A DNA stretch of 6,674 nucleotides from Desulfurococcales archaeon. GTDB taxonomy: Archaea > Thermoproteota > Thermoprotei_A > Sulfolobales > AG1. Shown here one piece after another: positions 1 to 6,044 of the stretch. Position 1 is the stretch's first letter. Each line of letters starts with the position of its first letter. Made by a program: the position numbers and the translations under genes. A model generated the notes under the pieces. It had not been told where the DNA came from and did no database searches. It worked only from the letters and a program-made list of their open reading frames with translations. The DNA is taken from the NCBI GenBank assembly GCA_026990885.1, contig JALXCO010000120.1, forward strand, positions 1 to 6,674. The letters are read 5' to 3'.

Positions 1-928
1 CTATAGTCTCGATCTCCGACAATAGGGTTTGTATAAGCTCATTATCGTAGTTCTTGAATTTAAGGATGTTCTTCTTTATCTCTCTACGCATCCTCAGAAT
101 CTTCAACGCCTTATATACATCCATAGCCTGGAAAGCGTTTGTCGCGCTAACCACCATCTCGACGACGCTTTCAGTTAGGTACTCGAAGTCCTTCGGTATA
201 GCTGTAGATACCTCTAACCCTGAACGCATTATAGCCCTCACACTCCTATCGAATGAATCGGCTATCTCCTCAACGATCTTTAGTCCTAGAGTTAGAAACA
301 TAAACTTCCTGATCGACGATAAATCCCCGTCGGATATAACGCTTGTCAGAATCTTGTTTGACACCCTCATGCCCAGATAATACATTCTATCTATATCTTC
401 TTCTCTAGCTAGGAGCTCATTGATCTTTATGGGGTCCCCTGTATTTAGGTAATCTATATACAGGTCTGTAACCTCGAATAGAAGCTTCGACATCCTATCA
501 ATTATATTATCCAGAGATATCTTTGATTCCGACAGGGCAAATATTATTCTATAGAATCCGCCGTCCTCGACGAAAAATGATCCTATAAGCTTGCTGCACG
601 CCTCATTCACCTCCTCCCTGGTAACGATGCTTGTGGATATAGCTATTGATTCGTAGCCTATGATATAGTATCTAGTTAGGAGGGCCACAACATCTATGTT
701 CTGGGGGATCTTGTCTATCTTGATCTCGTTTGCCGATCTATATTCAACATCACTCAACCTGGATTTAGCCGGCTTTAGGGTTAGGGAGCCGTCCTCGTTG
801 AACTGTATCTCAATGATGTCTCCAGTCTTTAAATTATACCTGTATATCCATCTTTTTGGTAGGGTTATGGCGAAAGATCTCTTTCCAACATTTATGATTC
901 TCCTGGTCTCTATATCCACACCCAACAC
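1..928 (-). CDS. AbrB/SpoVT-PhoU fusion regulator, 3' end cut by window edge
   Basis: Reading the minus strand from GTG 928 gives 309 uninterrupted codons that run off the left edge, so the C-terminus is missing. Residues about 10-53 form a SpoVT/AbrB swapped-hairpin DNA-binding domain, with the characteristic GKRSFAITLPKRWI followed by LKTGDIIEI. Residues about 100-309 are an acidic, helical PhoU-like region (for example SKLLFEVTDLYIDYL and FLTLGLKIVEEIADSF). Archaeal proteins with this fusion are usually called phosphate uptake regulators; they are cytoplasmic and probably bind DNA. No pst transporter genes are visible, so a phosphate role is family knowledge only. An in-frame TAA at 955-953 closes the frame upstream and there is no ATG, so initiation must be GTG 928, TTG 925 or GTG 919. 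No SD precedes them, which fits a leaderless mRNA. The gene is divergent from the solute-binding protein gene. The plus-strand ORFs over it are shadows. Confidence 0.86.
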   Translation of the reverse strand, partial: MLGVDIETRRIINVGKRSFAITLPKRWIYRYNLKTGDIIEIQFNEDGSLTLKPAKSRLSDVEYRSANEIKIDKIPQNIDVVALLTRYYIIGYESIAISTSIVTREEVNEACSKLIGSFFVEDGGFYRIIFALSESKISLDNIIDRMSKLLFEVTDLYIDYLNTGDPIKINELLAREEDIDRMYYLGMRVSNKILTSVISDGDLSSIRKFMFLTLGLKIVEEIADSFDRSVRAIMRSGLEVSTAIPKDFEYLTESVVEMVVSATNAFQAMDVYKALKILRMRREIKKNILKFKNYDNELIQTLLSEIETI

Positions 929-951
929 ACTAAAAAATATGTTTGAATAAA

Positions 952-970
952 TTTAAATACTATATTTAAA
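952..970 (-). promoter_or_regulatory. Promoter region of the AbrB-PhoU gene, with perfect inverted repeat
   Basis: The minus strand reads TTTAAATA-TAG-TATTTAAA, an 8-bp perfect inverted repeat around a 3-bp spacer. Each arm resembles an archaeal TATA box. The proximal arm (959-952) lies about 25-30 bp before GTG 928, the spacing expected for a leaderless transcript. The distal arm would start RNA near position 940. Whether the symmetry binds a regulator or is just AT-rich TATA sequence cannot be told by eye. Confidence 0.5.
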
Positions 971-1012
971 CCAATATATCGAGCAAGATGTATTTAGCTG
1001 TATAAGCCTGTC

Positions 1013-1027
1013 AAGTAATTTTATAAG
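1013..1027 (+). promoter_or_regulatory. BRE/TATA promoter of the solute-binding protein gene
   Basis: A purine-rich BRE-like AAGTAA (1013-1018) is followed by TTTTATAAG (1019-1027). This predicts a transcription start near 1049 and a leader of about 30 nt containing an SD. A second TATAAGC copy sits at 1001-1007, 21 bp upstream of the one at 1022-1028, and may be an alternative box. Confidence 0.55.
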
Positions 1028-1068
1028 CATTAATAATTTTAGGAATGGCACAACCTAAAGCTATGAGC

Positions 1069-1073
1069 AGGTG
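1069..1073 (+). promoter_or_regulatory. Ribosome binding site AGGTG that decides the start at ATG 1080
   Basis: AGGTG at 1069-1073 matches the archaeal anti-SD (complement of GAGGTGAT) and lies 6 nt before ATG 1080. The in-frame GTG at 1071 falls inside this SD and has no SD of its own upstream, so ATG 1080 is preferred over GTG 1071. Confidence 0.6.
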
Positions 1074-1079
1074 TATGTT

Positions 1080-2984
1080 ATGGGTGTTCTAGCTAAAAGA
1101 GTTTTAAGTTTAGCACTATTAATACTCATAGCTCTCCCAATAGCATCAATACAATACACAGAAGCACAGATGCAGGAAGCGACATTAAGGGTAGGTATTC
1201 CAGGAGAGATCGATAACCTCAACCCACTTATCGGAGTACTCGCCGCTGGAGGATATGTTAGGTCTCTAATATTCGATACCCTCCTCCTGCAGCCAACCAA
1301 CAGATCCTTCATACCATGGCTGGCTGAAAGCTACGAGGTTGATGAGGAGAACCTAAAGATAACGTTTAAGCTTAGACCAAATCTAAAATGGCACGATGGC
1401 ATGCCCCTAACCGCTAAGGATGTTGAGTTCACATTCAACCTGATCATCAACTCCGAATATACAGAGAAGATCGATAGATGGAACCTAAGGGGATTCATAG
1501 AATACGTTAAAGCAACCGATGATAGAACAGTAGAATTCAAGCTTAAGGAGCCATTTGCGCCTGCGCTATGGTATATAGGGATACTTATTCCAATACTACC
1601 AGCCCACATATGGTCCAACGTCGATCCAACAACCTTCAAGAATCTCGATAACCCCGTCGGGAGTGGACCATTCAAATTCGTTAAATACACTCCCGGAGTC
1701 TCAATAGAGCTTGAAGCCAACCCAGACTACTTTATGGGGAGACCCAAGATAGATAAGCTAGTGATAGTCCTATATAAGAGCACGAGTAGCATGATGCTGG
1801 ATCTACAGGCCGGAAACATAGACACTATTTCAGCTGCAACGGTAAGCCCGGAGCTTGTCCCTGTTCTACTCAAGGATCCGAATATAAGGATAGTTCAGAG
1901 ACCAGACCTAGGATTCATAAGGTTCCTAGCCTTCAATCTGATGAAGTACCCATTCAATATTAGAGAATTTAGAGAGGCTGTAGCCTACGCAATCGATAAG
2001 GAGGCCATAGTCAAGACAGTCATGCTCGGATACGCGGATCCTGCGGCAGACGGGTATGTGCAGAAGATACAGGGAATATGGTATAACCCGGAAATAGGCT
2101 ATAGGAAGCAGGACTTCGATAAAGCAAGGTCTATACTGGACAGCATAGGCTTCAAAGATACCGACGGTGATGGAATAAGGGAGACGCCAAATGGAACGAA
2201 GCTGAGCTTCACGCTCCTAACTATATCGGGCAGAGTGGAGTTTGAGAGGACAGCTGAACTGATATCCAAGTGGTTAAAGGAGATCGGAATCGAGGCCAAA
2301 GTCGAGGCCCAGGCTCTCGGTACAGTAGACCAGAGAGAAGGTGTGGGCGATTTCGAGCTGGGGCTAATGGGTGTTGGAGGCCTTGGCGCTGAAATAGACT
2401 TCTATCTATTCACCAGGTTCCACAGCAGTGGAGCTAAGCCCCTCGGCGAATATGCCCCCAGGAACTGGTTCAGATACAAGAATCCGGAGATGGATCAGTT
2501 GCTTGAAGCCCAGAGGAGGGAGCTGGATCTACAGAAAAGAATAGAGCTCATATACAAGATCCAGGAGATAATCAAGAGAGACATACCGATAATACCGCTG
2601 TATGTTAAAAGATACCTAACCGCGTATAGGACCGACAACTTCGTAAACTGGAACGAGCAGGAGGGACCATCAAGCAAGCTATCACTGCTGCAGGTAGAGC
2701 TGAAGAAGCCAGAGGTGAAGACTGTTGTGGAGACAGTTAAGGAGGTGGTTACCGCAACCGAAGTTGTGACTGAGGTAAAGACACAGGTACAGACAATAGT
2801 GAAAGAGGGTAGAACTGTCGTAACCACGGTGCCGCAAACAGTTGTACAAACTGTTGTTGTTACTAAGCAGGTTACCGAGACACCTGCACAGCAGGGATTG
2901 AGTGTTGAGATGGCTGTTGCTATGACTGTTGTTGTTGCCGTTATAGTTGGTGCTATAGCGTATATGCTGGCTAGGAGAAGATAG
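1080..2984 (+). CDS. ABC transporter solute-binding protein, family 5 (DppA/OppA type), membrane-anchored
   Basis: This 634-residue protein captures substrate outside the cell and hands it to the permeases encoded downstream. Numbering from ATG 1080, residues 1-22 are a signal peptide (AKR, then a hydrophobic VLSLALLILIALPIA). The mature part carries SBP_bac_5 hallmarks: WLAESYEV (81-88), LKWHDGMPLTAKDVEFTF (102-119), GSGPFKFVKY (194-203), REAVAYAIDKEAIV (298-311) and DTDGDGIRE (360-368). Residues 543-605 form a Val/Thr/Lys/Glu-rich stalk of repeated VVTxV/VxTVV units, then a transmembrane helix (about 611-630) and an ARRR stop-transfer tail, typical of archaeal binding proteins tethered to the membrane. 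Family members take up peptides or, in several archaea and Thermotoga, oligosaccharides. The sugar kinase gene downstream favours a sugar, but substrate cannot be read from sequence. Alternative start GTG 1071. Confidence 0.93.
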   Translation: MGVLAKRVLSLALLILIALPIASIQYTEAQMQEATLRVGIPGEIDNLNPLIGVLAAGGYVRSLIFDTLLLQPTNRSFIPWLAESYEVDEENLKITFKLRPNLKWHDGMPLTAKDVEFTFNLIINSEYTEKIDRWNLRGFIEYVKATDDRTVEFKLKEPFAPALWYIGILIPILPAHIWSNVDPTTFKNLDNPVGSGPFKFVKYTPGVSIELEANPDYFMGRPKIDKLVIVLYKSTSSMMLDLQAGNIDTISAATVSPELVPVLLKDPNIRIVQRPDLGFIRFLAFNLMKYPFNIREFREAVAYAIDKEAIVKTVMLGYADPAADGYVQKIQGIWYNPEIGYRKQDFDKARSILDSIGFKDTDGDGIRETPNGTKLSFTLLTISGRVEFERTAELISKWLKEIGIEAKVEAQALGTVDQREGVGDFELGLMGVGGLGAEIDFYLFTRFHSSGAKPLGEYAPRNWFRYKNPEMDQLLEAQRRELDLQKRIELIYKIQEIIKRDIPIIPLYVKRYLTAYRTDNFVNWNEQEGPSSKLSLLQVELKKPEVKTVVETVKEVVTATEVVTEVKTQVQTIVKEGRTVVTTVPQTVVQTVVVTKQVTETPAQQGLSVEMAVAMTVVVAVIVGAIAYMLARRR

Positions 2985-3021
2985 ATCTTGCGCTAGAGAT
3001 CATTAATTACATATCCATAAT

Positions 3022-3071
3022 AAAAAGTTTATTTTTATAGTTGCTCCCTACACCCCCTACCCTGTATATAA
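3022..3071 (+). promoter_or_regulatory. Candidate promoter and leader of the permease-kinase operon
   Basis: AAAAAG (3022-3027, BRE-like) followed by TTTATTTTTATA (3028-3039) could start RNA near 3060, giving a leader of about 35 nt. An alternative TATA-like GTATATAAG at 3064-3072 would place the start within a few bases of ATG 3095, which would waste the SD at 3083-3087. Between them lies a C-rich tract (3044-3063). The first box is the better guess; the same T-rich bases are also listed as a terminator. Confidence 0.35.
3028..3038 (+). terminator. T-rich terminator after the solute-binding protein gene
   Basis: A T-rich run, TTTATTTTTAT, lies about 45 bp after the stop codon at 2982-2984 and resembles archaeal U-tract terminators. 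A weak stem (GATCT 2984-2988 with AGATC 2997-3001) starts at the stop codon but is too short and too far from the T run to act as a bacterial-type hairpin. Partial termination here would make binding protein in excess over permeases, a common arrangement. Confidence 0.4.
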
Positions 3072-3082
3072 GTAACGCCTGA

Positions 3083-3087
3083 AGGAG
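3083..3087 (+). promoter_or_regulatory. Ribosome binding site for the DppB-like permease
   Basis: AGGAG (AAGGAGTG in context) ends 7 nt before ATG 3095, a good SD at normal spacing that supports this start. Confidence 0.55.
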
Positions 3088-3094
3088 TGTCGAG

Positions 3095-4069
3095 ATGAGC
3101 AAGTCTTTTTTAGTGAAAAGATCTATTAGACTCATCATAGTGTTCTTCATAATCATCCTAATAAACTTCCTCCTACCAAGAGTGATGCCTGGAAACCCAG
3201 CCACCATACTAGCCAACGAGTACCAGCTACCACCTGAAGCAGTTGAAAGCCTTGAGGAGCTCCTTAAGCTAGATCGCCCTCTAAGCGAGCAATTCATAGC
3301 CTACCTATATAGCTTATTTACGGGACAGTGGGGATACAGCTACAAGTATTATCCCACAACTGTCTTTGAGCTGATCATGCAACGACTACCATGGACCCTT
3401 CTACTTTTAGGGACCTCATCCATAACCGTGTTCCTTATGGGTGTGGCCCTAGGTATAGTTGCTGGCTGGCGGAGAGGAACCAGAGTGGATGCCGCCATAA
3501 CGTTCTCAGCTGTACTAGTCTACGCCATACCCTACTACTGGCTTGCGCTAACCTTCCAGTTCGTCTTCGGCAATGTCTTGGGTTGGTTCCCGATATCCCA
3601 GGCGCTAACTCCAGGAGCTGTATATAATTCAGTTCTAGATTACATTGCCGATGTACTCTGGCATCTAACCCTGCCTGTTTTAGCCATAACCCTCACGGCA
3701 TACGCAACCTACACCCTGGTAACTAGAAACACTATGGTTGATGTCCTCAGCGAGGACTTTATAATGGTTGACGCAGCTAAGGGCCTGCCCCAAAGAAAAA
3801 TCATGTGGCACGCTGCGCGAAACGCTATTCTTCCCCCTGTAACGCTTCTGGCTATAAGGATCGGGCATATCGTTGGTGGGGCTGTATTTACCGAGACGGT
3901 ATTCTCATACCCCGGTGTTGGGTACCTGATCTATGAGTCGATCATATTTAAGGACTACCCCGTCCTCAACGCCGCCTTCTTTATGCTTGCCTTAACCGTT
4001 ATTATAGCCAACTTCATAGCCGATCTCATATACTCTCTACTAGATCCAAGAGTAAAGTATGAGAGGTGA
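3095..4069 (+). CDS. ABC transporter permease, DppB/OppB family
   Basis: This 324-residue integral membrane protein is one half of the translocation channel for the solute delivered by the upstream binding protein. It has the family layout: TM1 at about 10-29 followed by LPRVMPGNPA (27-36), an extracytoplasmic loop with the common LxLDRPLSEQFIAYLYSLFTGQWGYSY pattern (57-83), TM2 about 100-123, TM3 about 134-158, TM4 about 188-209, TM5 about 251-270 and TM6 about 291-315. The cytoplasmic EAA loop (about 220-247, DAAKGLPQRKIMWHAARNAILPP) docks onto an ABC ATPase. The length is normal for the family. The stop TGA lies inside a perfect SD (GAGGTGAT, 4063-4070) probably serving the next gene. It sits 110 bp after the binding protein gene, behind its own candidate promoter. 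Confidence 0.94.
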   Translation: MSKSFLVKRSIRLIIVFFIIILINFLLPRVMPGNPATILANEYQLPPEAVESLEELLKLDRPLSEQFIAYLYSLFTGQWGYSYKYYPTTVFELIMQRLPWTLLLLGTSSITVFLMGVALGIVAGWRRGTRVDAAITFSAVLVYAIPYYWLALTFQFVFGNVLGWFPISQALTPGAVYNSVLDYIADVLWHLTLPVLAITLTAYATYTLVTRNTMVDVLSEDFIMVDAAKGLPQRKIMWHAARNAILPPVTLLAIRIGHIVGGAVFTETVFSYPGVGYLIYESIIFKDYPVLNAAFFMLALTVIIANFIADLIYSLLDPRVKYER

Positions 4070-4070
4070 T
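4063..4070 (+). promoter_or_regulatory. Perfect SD GAGGTGAT overlapping the first permease's stop codon
   Basis: The octamer is fully complementary to the archaeal 16S 3' end (AUCACCUC) and contains the TGA stop of the preceding gene. The nearest ATG in the second permease's frame is 44 nt downstream (4115), far beyond normal spacing. An in-frame ATT at 4076 sits 5 nt downstream. It may mark a non-canonical start or serve ribosome recycling and translational coupling. Confidence 0.5.
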
Positions 4071-4114
4071 CGAGAATTACCTATGAAAGCTATGAATCAT
4101 CAAAAAGAAAACTC

Positions 4115-4981
4115 ATGGACTTCATGGAGAGCCTTTCTAGAGCAACATACTATATAATGATCAAAAACAAGAAAGGCCTACTGGGATTCATCATCCTACT
4201 AGCTCTAGGCATGGTTGCTGTATTCGCCGACTACCTCGCCCCATACGATCCCTACGAGATCGTTGGGGACCCCTTCCAGCCCCCATCCGATAAATTCCCG
4301 CTCGGAACAAACGACATAGGACAGGACATCTTGAGCGAGGTTATCCACGGTACGAGAATAAGCTTCTATGTTGGCTTAACGGCACCAACAATAGCCACGA
4401 TAATAGGCTTAGTGCTGGGGCTGATGGCTGGGTATCTAGGTAGAATATTTGACGACATAATATCTGGGGTCATAGATATAATGCTCTCGATACCCTCCCT
4501 ACCACTCATAATAGTTCTGGCCGCGTATCTAGGGCCTAGCTTAACGAACATAATTCTGGTTATAGCCTTCTTCGAGTGGGTCGGTGTAGCGAGAGTTGTA
4601 AGGGCACAGACTCTTAGCGTTAAGGAGAGGCCATATATAGAGGTTGCGAAAGCTCTGGGGGCTAGCAGCAGCAGAATAATGTTTAGGCACATCCTACCCA
4701 ATATAGCCCCACTCACGATAGCGTATATTATTCTGGGAGCCACATCAGCCATACTAACCGAGGCGGGACTGAGCTTTCTAGGTCTAGGCGATCCAACAGC
4801 TAAAAGCTGGGGCCAGATACTCAACCATGCATATGCAAGGAACGCATTCGCTCTAGGCCTATGGATGTGGGCTATAATACCTGGCCTGCTTATAGCGGTT
4901 ATAGGCATGGGCTTCACTCTGCTTGGTATGGCGATAGAGGAGTATGTTAATCCAAGGCTAAAGAGCTATGAAGCTAAATAG
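4115..4981 (+). CDS. ABC transporter permease, DppC/OppC family
   Basis: This 288-residue membrane protein is the second channel subunit, pairing with the DppB-like product. TM1 is about 21-40, followed by the DYLAPYDPYE pattern of DppC proteins. The family signature near 63-84 reads LGTNDIGQDILSEVIHGTRISF, where the usual form is LGTDxxGRDxLSRxxxGxRxSL. Further TMs lie at about 88-108, 120-140, 143-159, 199-220 and 246-272. The EAA loop (174-196, YIEVAKALGASSSRIMFRHILPN) contacts an ATPase. The family's C-terminal GLSFLGLGDP and LLGMAIEEYVNPRLK are present, so the 3' end is complete. ATG 4115 has no SD; ATG 4124 is an alternative. The frame is open back to 4070, and an ATT at 4076 just after a perfect SD would add 13 residues. 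No ATPase gene follows; a sugar kinase does. Confidence 0.93.
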   Translation: MDFMESLSRATYYIMIKNKKGLLGFIILLALGMVAVFADYLAPYDPYEIVGDPFQPPSDKFPLGTNDIGQDILSEVIHGTRISFYVGLTAPTIATIIGLVLGLMAGYLGRIFDDIISGVIDIMLSIPSLPLIIVLAAYLGPSLTNIILVIAFFEWVGVARVVRAQTLSVKERPYIEVAKALGASSSRIMFRHILPNIAPLTIAYIILGATSAILTEAGLSFLGLGDPTAKSWGQILNHAYARNAFALGLWMWAIIPGLLIAVIGMGFTLLGMAIEEYVNPRLKSYEAK

Positions 4982-4986
4982 GTGAT
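4980..4986 (+). promoter_or_regulatory. SD-like AGGTGAT overlapping the second permease's stop codon
   Basis: A seven-base match to the archaeal SD begins inside the TAG stop (4979-4981). The only usable kinase start (ATG 5022) is 35 nt downstream, too far for normal initiation. In-frame stops at 4998, 5007 and 5016 rule out an earlier kinase start. The layout repeats that of the preceding junction and suggests coupling, or a role in ribosome retention. Confidence 0.4.
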
Positions 4987-5021
4987 TGAAGCAGTCGTAG
5001 AAGCTATAGATTGGATGAGCT

Positions 5022-6044
5022 ATGAGAAAGGCAATATATATAGGCGTTGATGGCGGCGCCACAAAGACTGAGGTTGTAGCTGTTGATCCTGAAGGCGGCT
5101 GGCTACACCTCAACGTGTCTGGAGCGTCAAACCCCGCTTCAGTGGGTGTTGAAAAGTCCTGCCTGAATATAGTGGATGGTATACTCGGATCTATTAAACC
5201 CCTTAAAGAGGATAGAAGCGGTGTAGAAATAGATCTTTTAGCCCTATCTATAGCTGGTTATCTAGATGGATTATGGGACAGGGAGCTAGAGAAATGCATA
5301 AGAAGACACCTAGGTTTAGAAATCAACAATATAGCTATATTCGAGGATATCAAGTCTGCACACTCGTCGGCGTTTATTGATGGAAATGGTATAGTGGGTA
5401 TTATTGGTACGGGGAGCAACTTCTATGGTAGATTGATGGGTGTTGAAGTCTATGTCGGTGGCTGGGGGCACCTCATCGATGATGTGGGCAGCGCGTATAG
5501 TGTTGGGGCTAAGGGTCTTAGGTATCTTTCTAGATATATAGACGGCAGGGAATCGAGCGGGACATGCCTAGCTGAATGCTACAGGCACCACTATGGGGTG
5601 TCTAGCTTCCGGGAGCTGGTCAGAAAGATATATGATTCAGACGATCCTAAAGGGTATATAGCTTCGTTCTCTAAATGCGTGTTTAAATGCGCATCGAGCG
5701 GGGACTCTATAGCTTACGGCATCGTTAGGGAGGAGTCCATGGAGATAGCTTTAGCACTATATACAGTTAGAAGGCTGCTAGCTAGCCGTACAGGCCGTGG
5801 TGAATCGATAGATATAGATGTATCCCTCACGGGATCAGTGTATAGATCAAATAAACCCCTATTAAAGAAGCTTGTAGAGGAATTTTTAAAGGAGAGGTTT
5901 GGATGGGTCACCAATATCAAAGACCCAGTTATCAGGCAGTCATGCGCCTCTCTGGTATATGTGTTCAATAGCGCTGGAGCCGGGATCTCTTCGGAGGAAC
6001 CTAGAAAAGTGCTAGATGTCCTCATCAACAAATGCAGAGTCTGA
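5022..6044 (+). CDS. Sugar kinase of the GlcNAc kinase / BadF-BcrA ATPase family
   Basis: This 340-residue cytoplasmic enzyme belongs to the actin-like ASKHA fold and probably transfers phosphate from ATP to a hexose or amino sugar. Visible motifs: phosphate-1 loop GVDGGATKTE (8-17); SGASNPASVG (33-42), whose N37 matches the sugar-contacting Asn of human NAGK; EDIKSAH (108-114), with D109 at the catalytic-base position; phosphate-2 loop GTGSN (129-133); sugar-binding GGWGHLIDDVGSAYSVG (146-162); and an adenosine-type SLTGSVYRS near the C-terminus. Crenarchaeal relatives such as the Sulfolobus tokodaii hexokinase accept glucose, mannose, glucosamine and GlcNAc, so the exact sugar is open. The usual GDEGS reads DDVGS here. 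Two Cx3C pairs occur (C182/C186, C219/C223). It lies 40 bp after the second permease gene, on the same strand, implying one operon. Its last 33 bp overlap the convergent Fur-family gene. Confidence 0.85.
   Translation: MRKAIYIGVDGGATKTEVVAVDPEGGWLHLNVSGASNPASVGVEKSCLNIVDGILGSIKPLKEDRSGVEIDLLALSIAGYLDGLWDRELEKCIRRHLGLEINNIAIFEDIKSAHSSAFIDGNGIVGIIGTGSNFYGRLMGVEVYVGGWGHLIDDVGSAYSVGAKGLRYLSRYIDGRESSGTCLAECYRHHYGVSSFRELVRKIYDSDDPKGYIASFSKCVFKCASSGDSIAYGIVREESMEIALALYTVRRLLASRTGRGESIDIDVSLTGSVYRSNKPLLKKLVEEFLKERFGWVTNIKDPVIRQSCASLVYVFNSAGAGISSEEPRKVLDVLINKCRV

Noticed and set aside
54..950. Plus-strand ORFs of 108 and 84 codons (54-380, 696-950)
   Set aside because: They lie antisense to a continuous 309-codon minus-strand frame with clear AbrB and PhoU features; their translations resemble no family.
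1044..1091. Short ORF (MAQPKAMSRCMLWVF) in the leader of the solute-binding protein gene
   Set aside because: The predicted transcription start near 1049 falls after its ATG, and it has no SD.
1061..2827. Minus-strand ORFs within the solute-binding protein gene
   Set aside because: Shadows of a well-supported plus-strand gene; the Thr/Ser/Val-rich one at 2495-2827 is just the antisense of the stalk coding repeats.
2984..3001. GATCT/AGATC stem after the solute-binding protein gene as an intrinsic hairpin terminator
   Set aside because: Only five base pairs, beginning in the stop codon and more than 25 bp from the T run.
3007..3868. Minus-strand ORFs of 96 (3007-3297) and 62 (3680-3868) codons and a plus-strand alternative-frame ORF (3391-3627) at the DppB-like gene
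   Set aside because: They overlap a clear permease frame in other frames, with no recognisable domain or ribosome binding site.
4366..4917. Minus-strand 183-codon ORF opposite the DppC-like gene
   Set aside because: The plus-strand frame carries the full DppC signature; the antisense translation has no family pattern, and its length is explained by codon bias of the real gene.
4982..5050. In-frame 22-codon continuation after the second permease's TAG (possible readthrough or pyrrolysine)
   Set aside because: The protein already ends at its normal family C-terminus, no pyrrolysine insertion context is evident, and the extension overlaps the kinase start.
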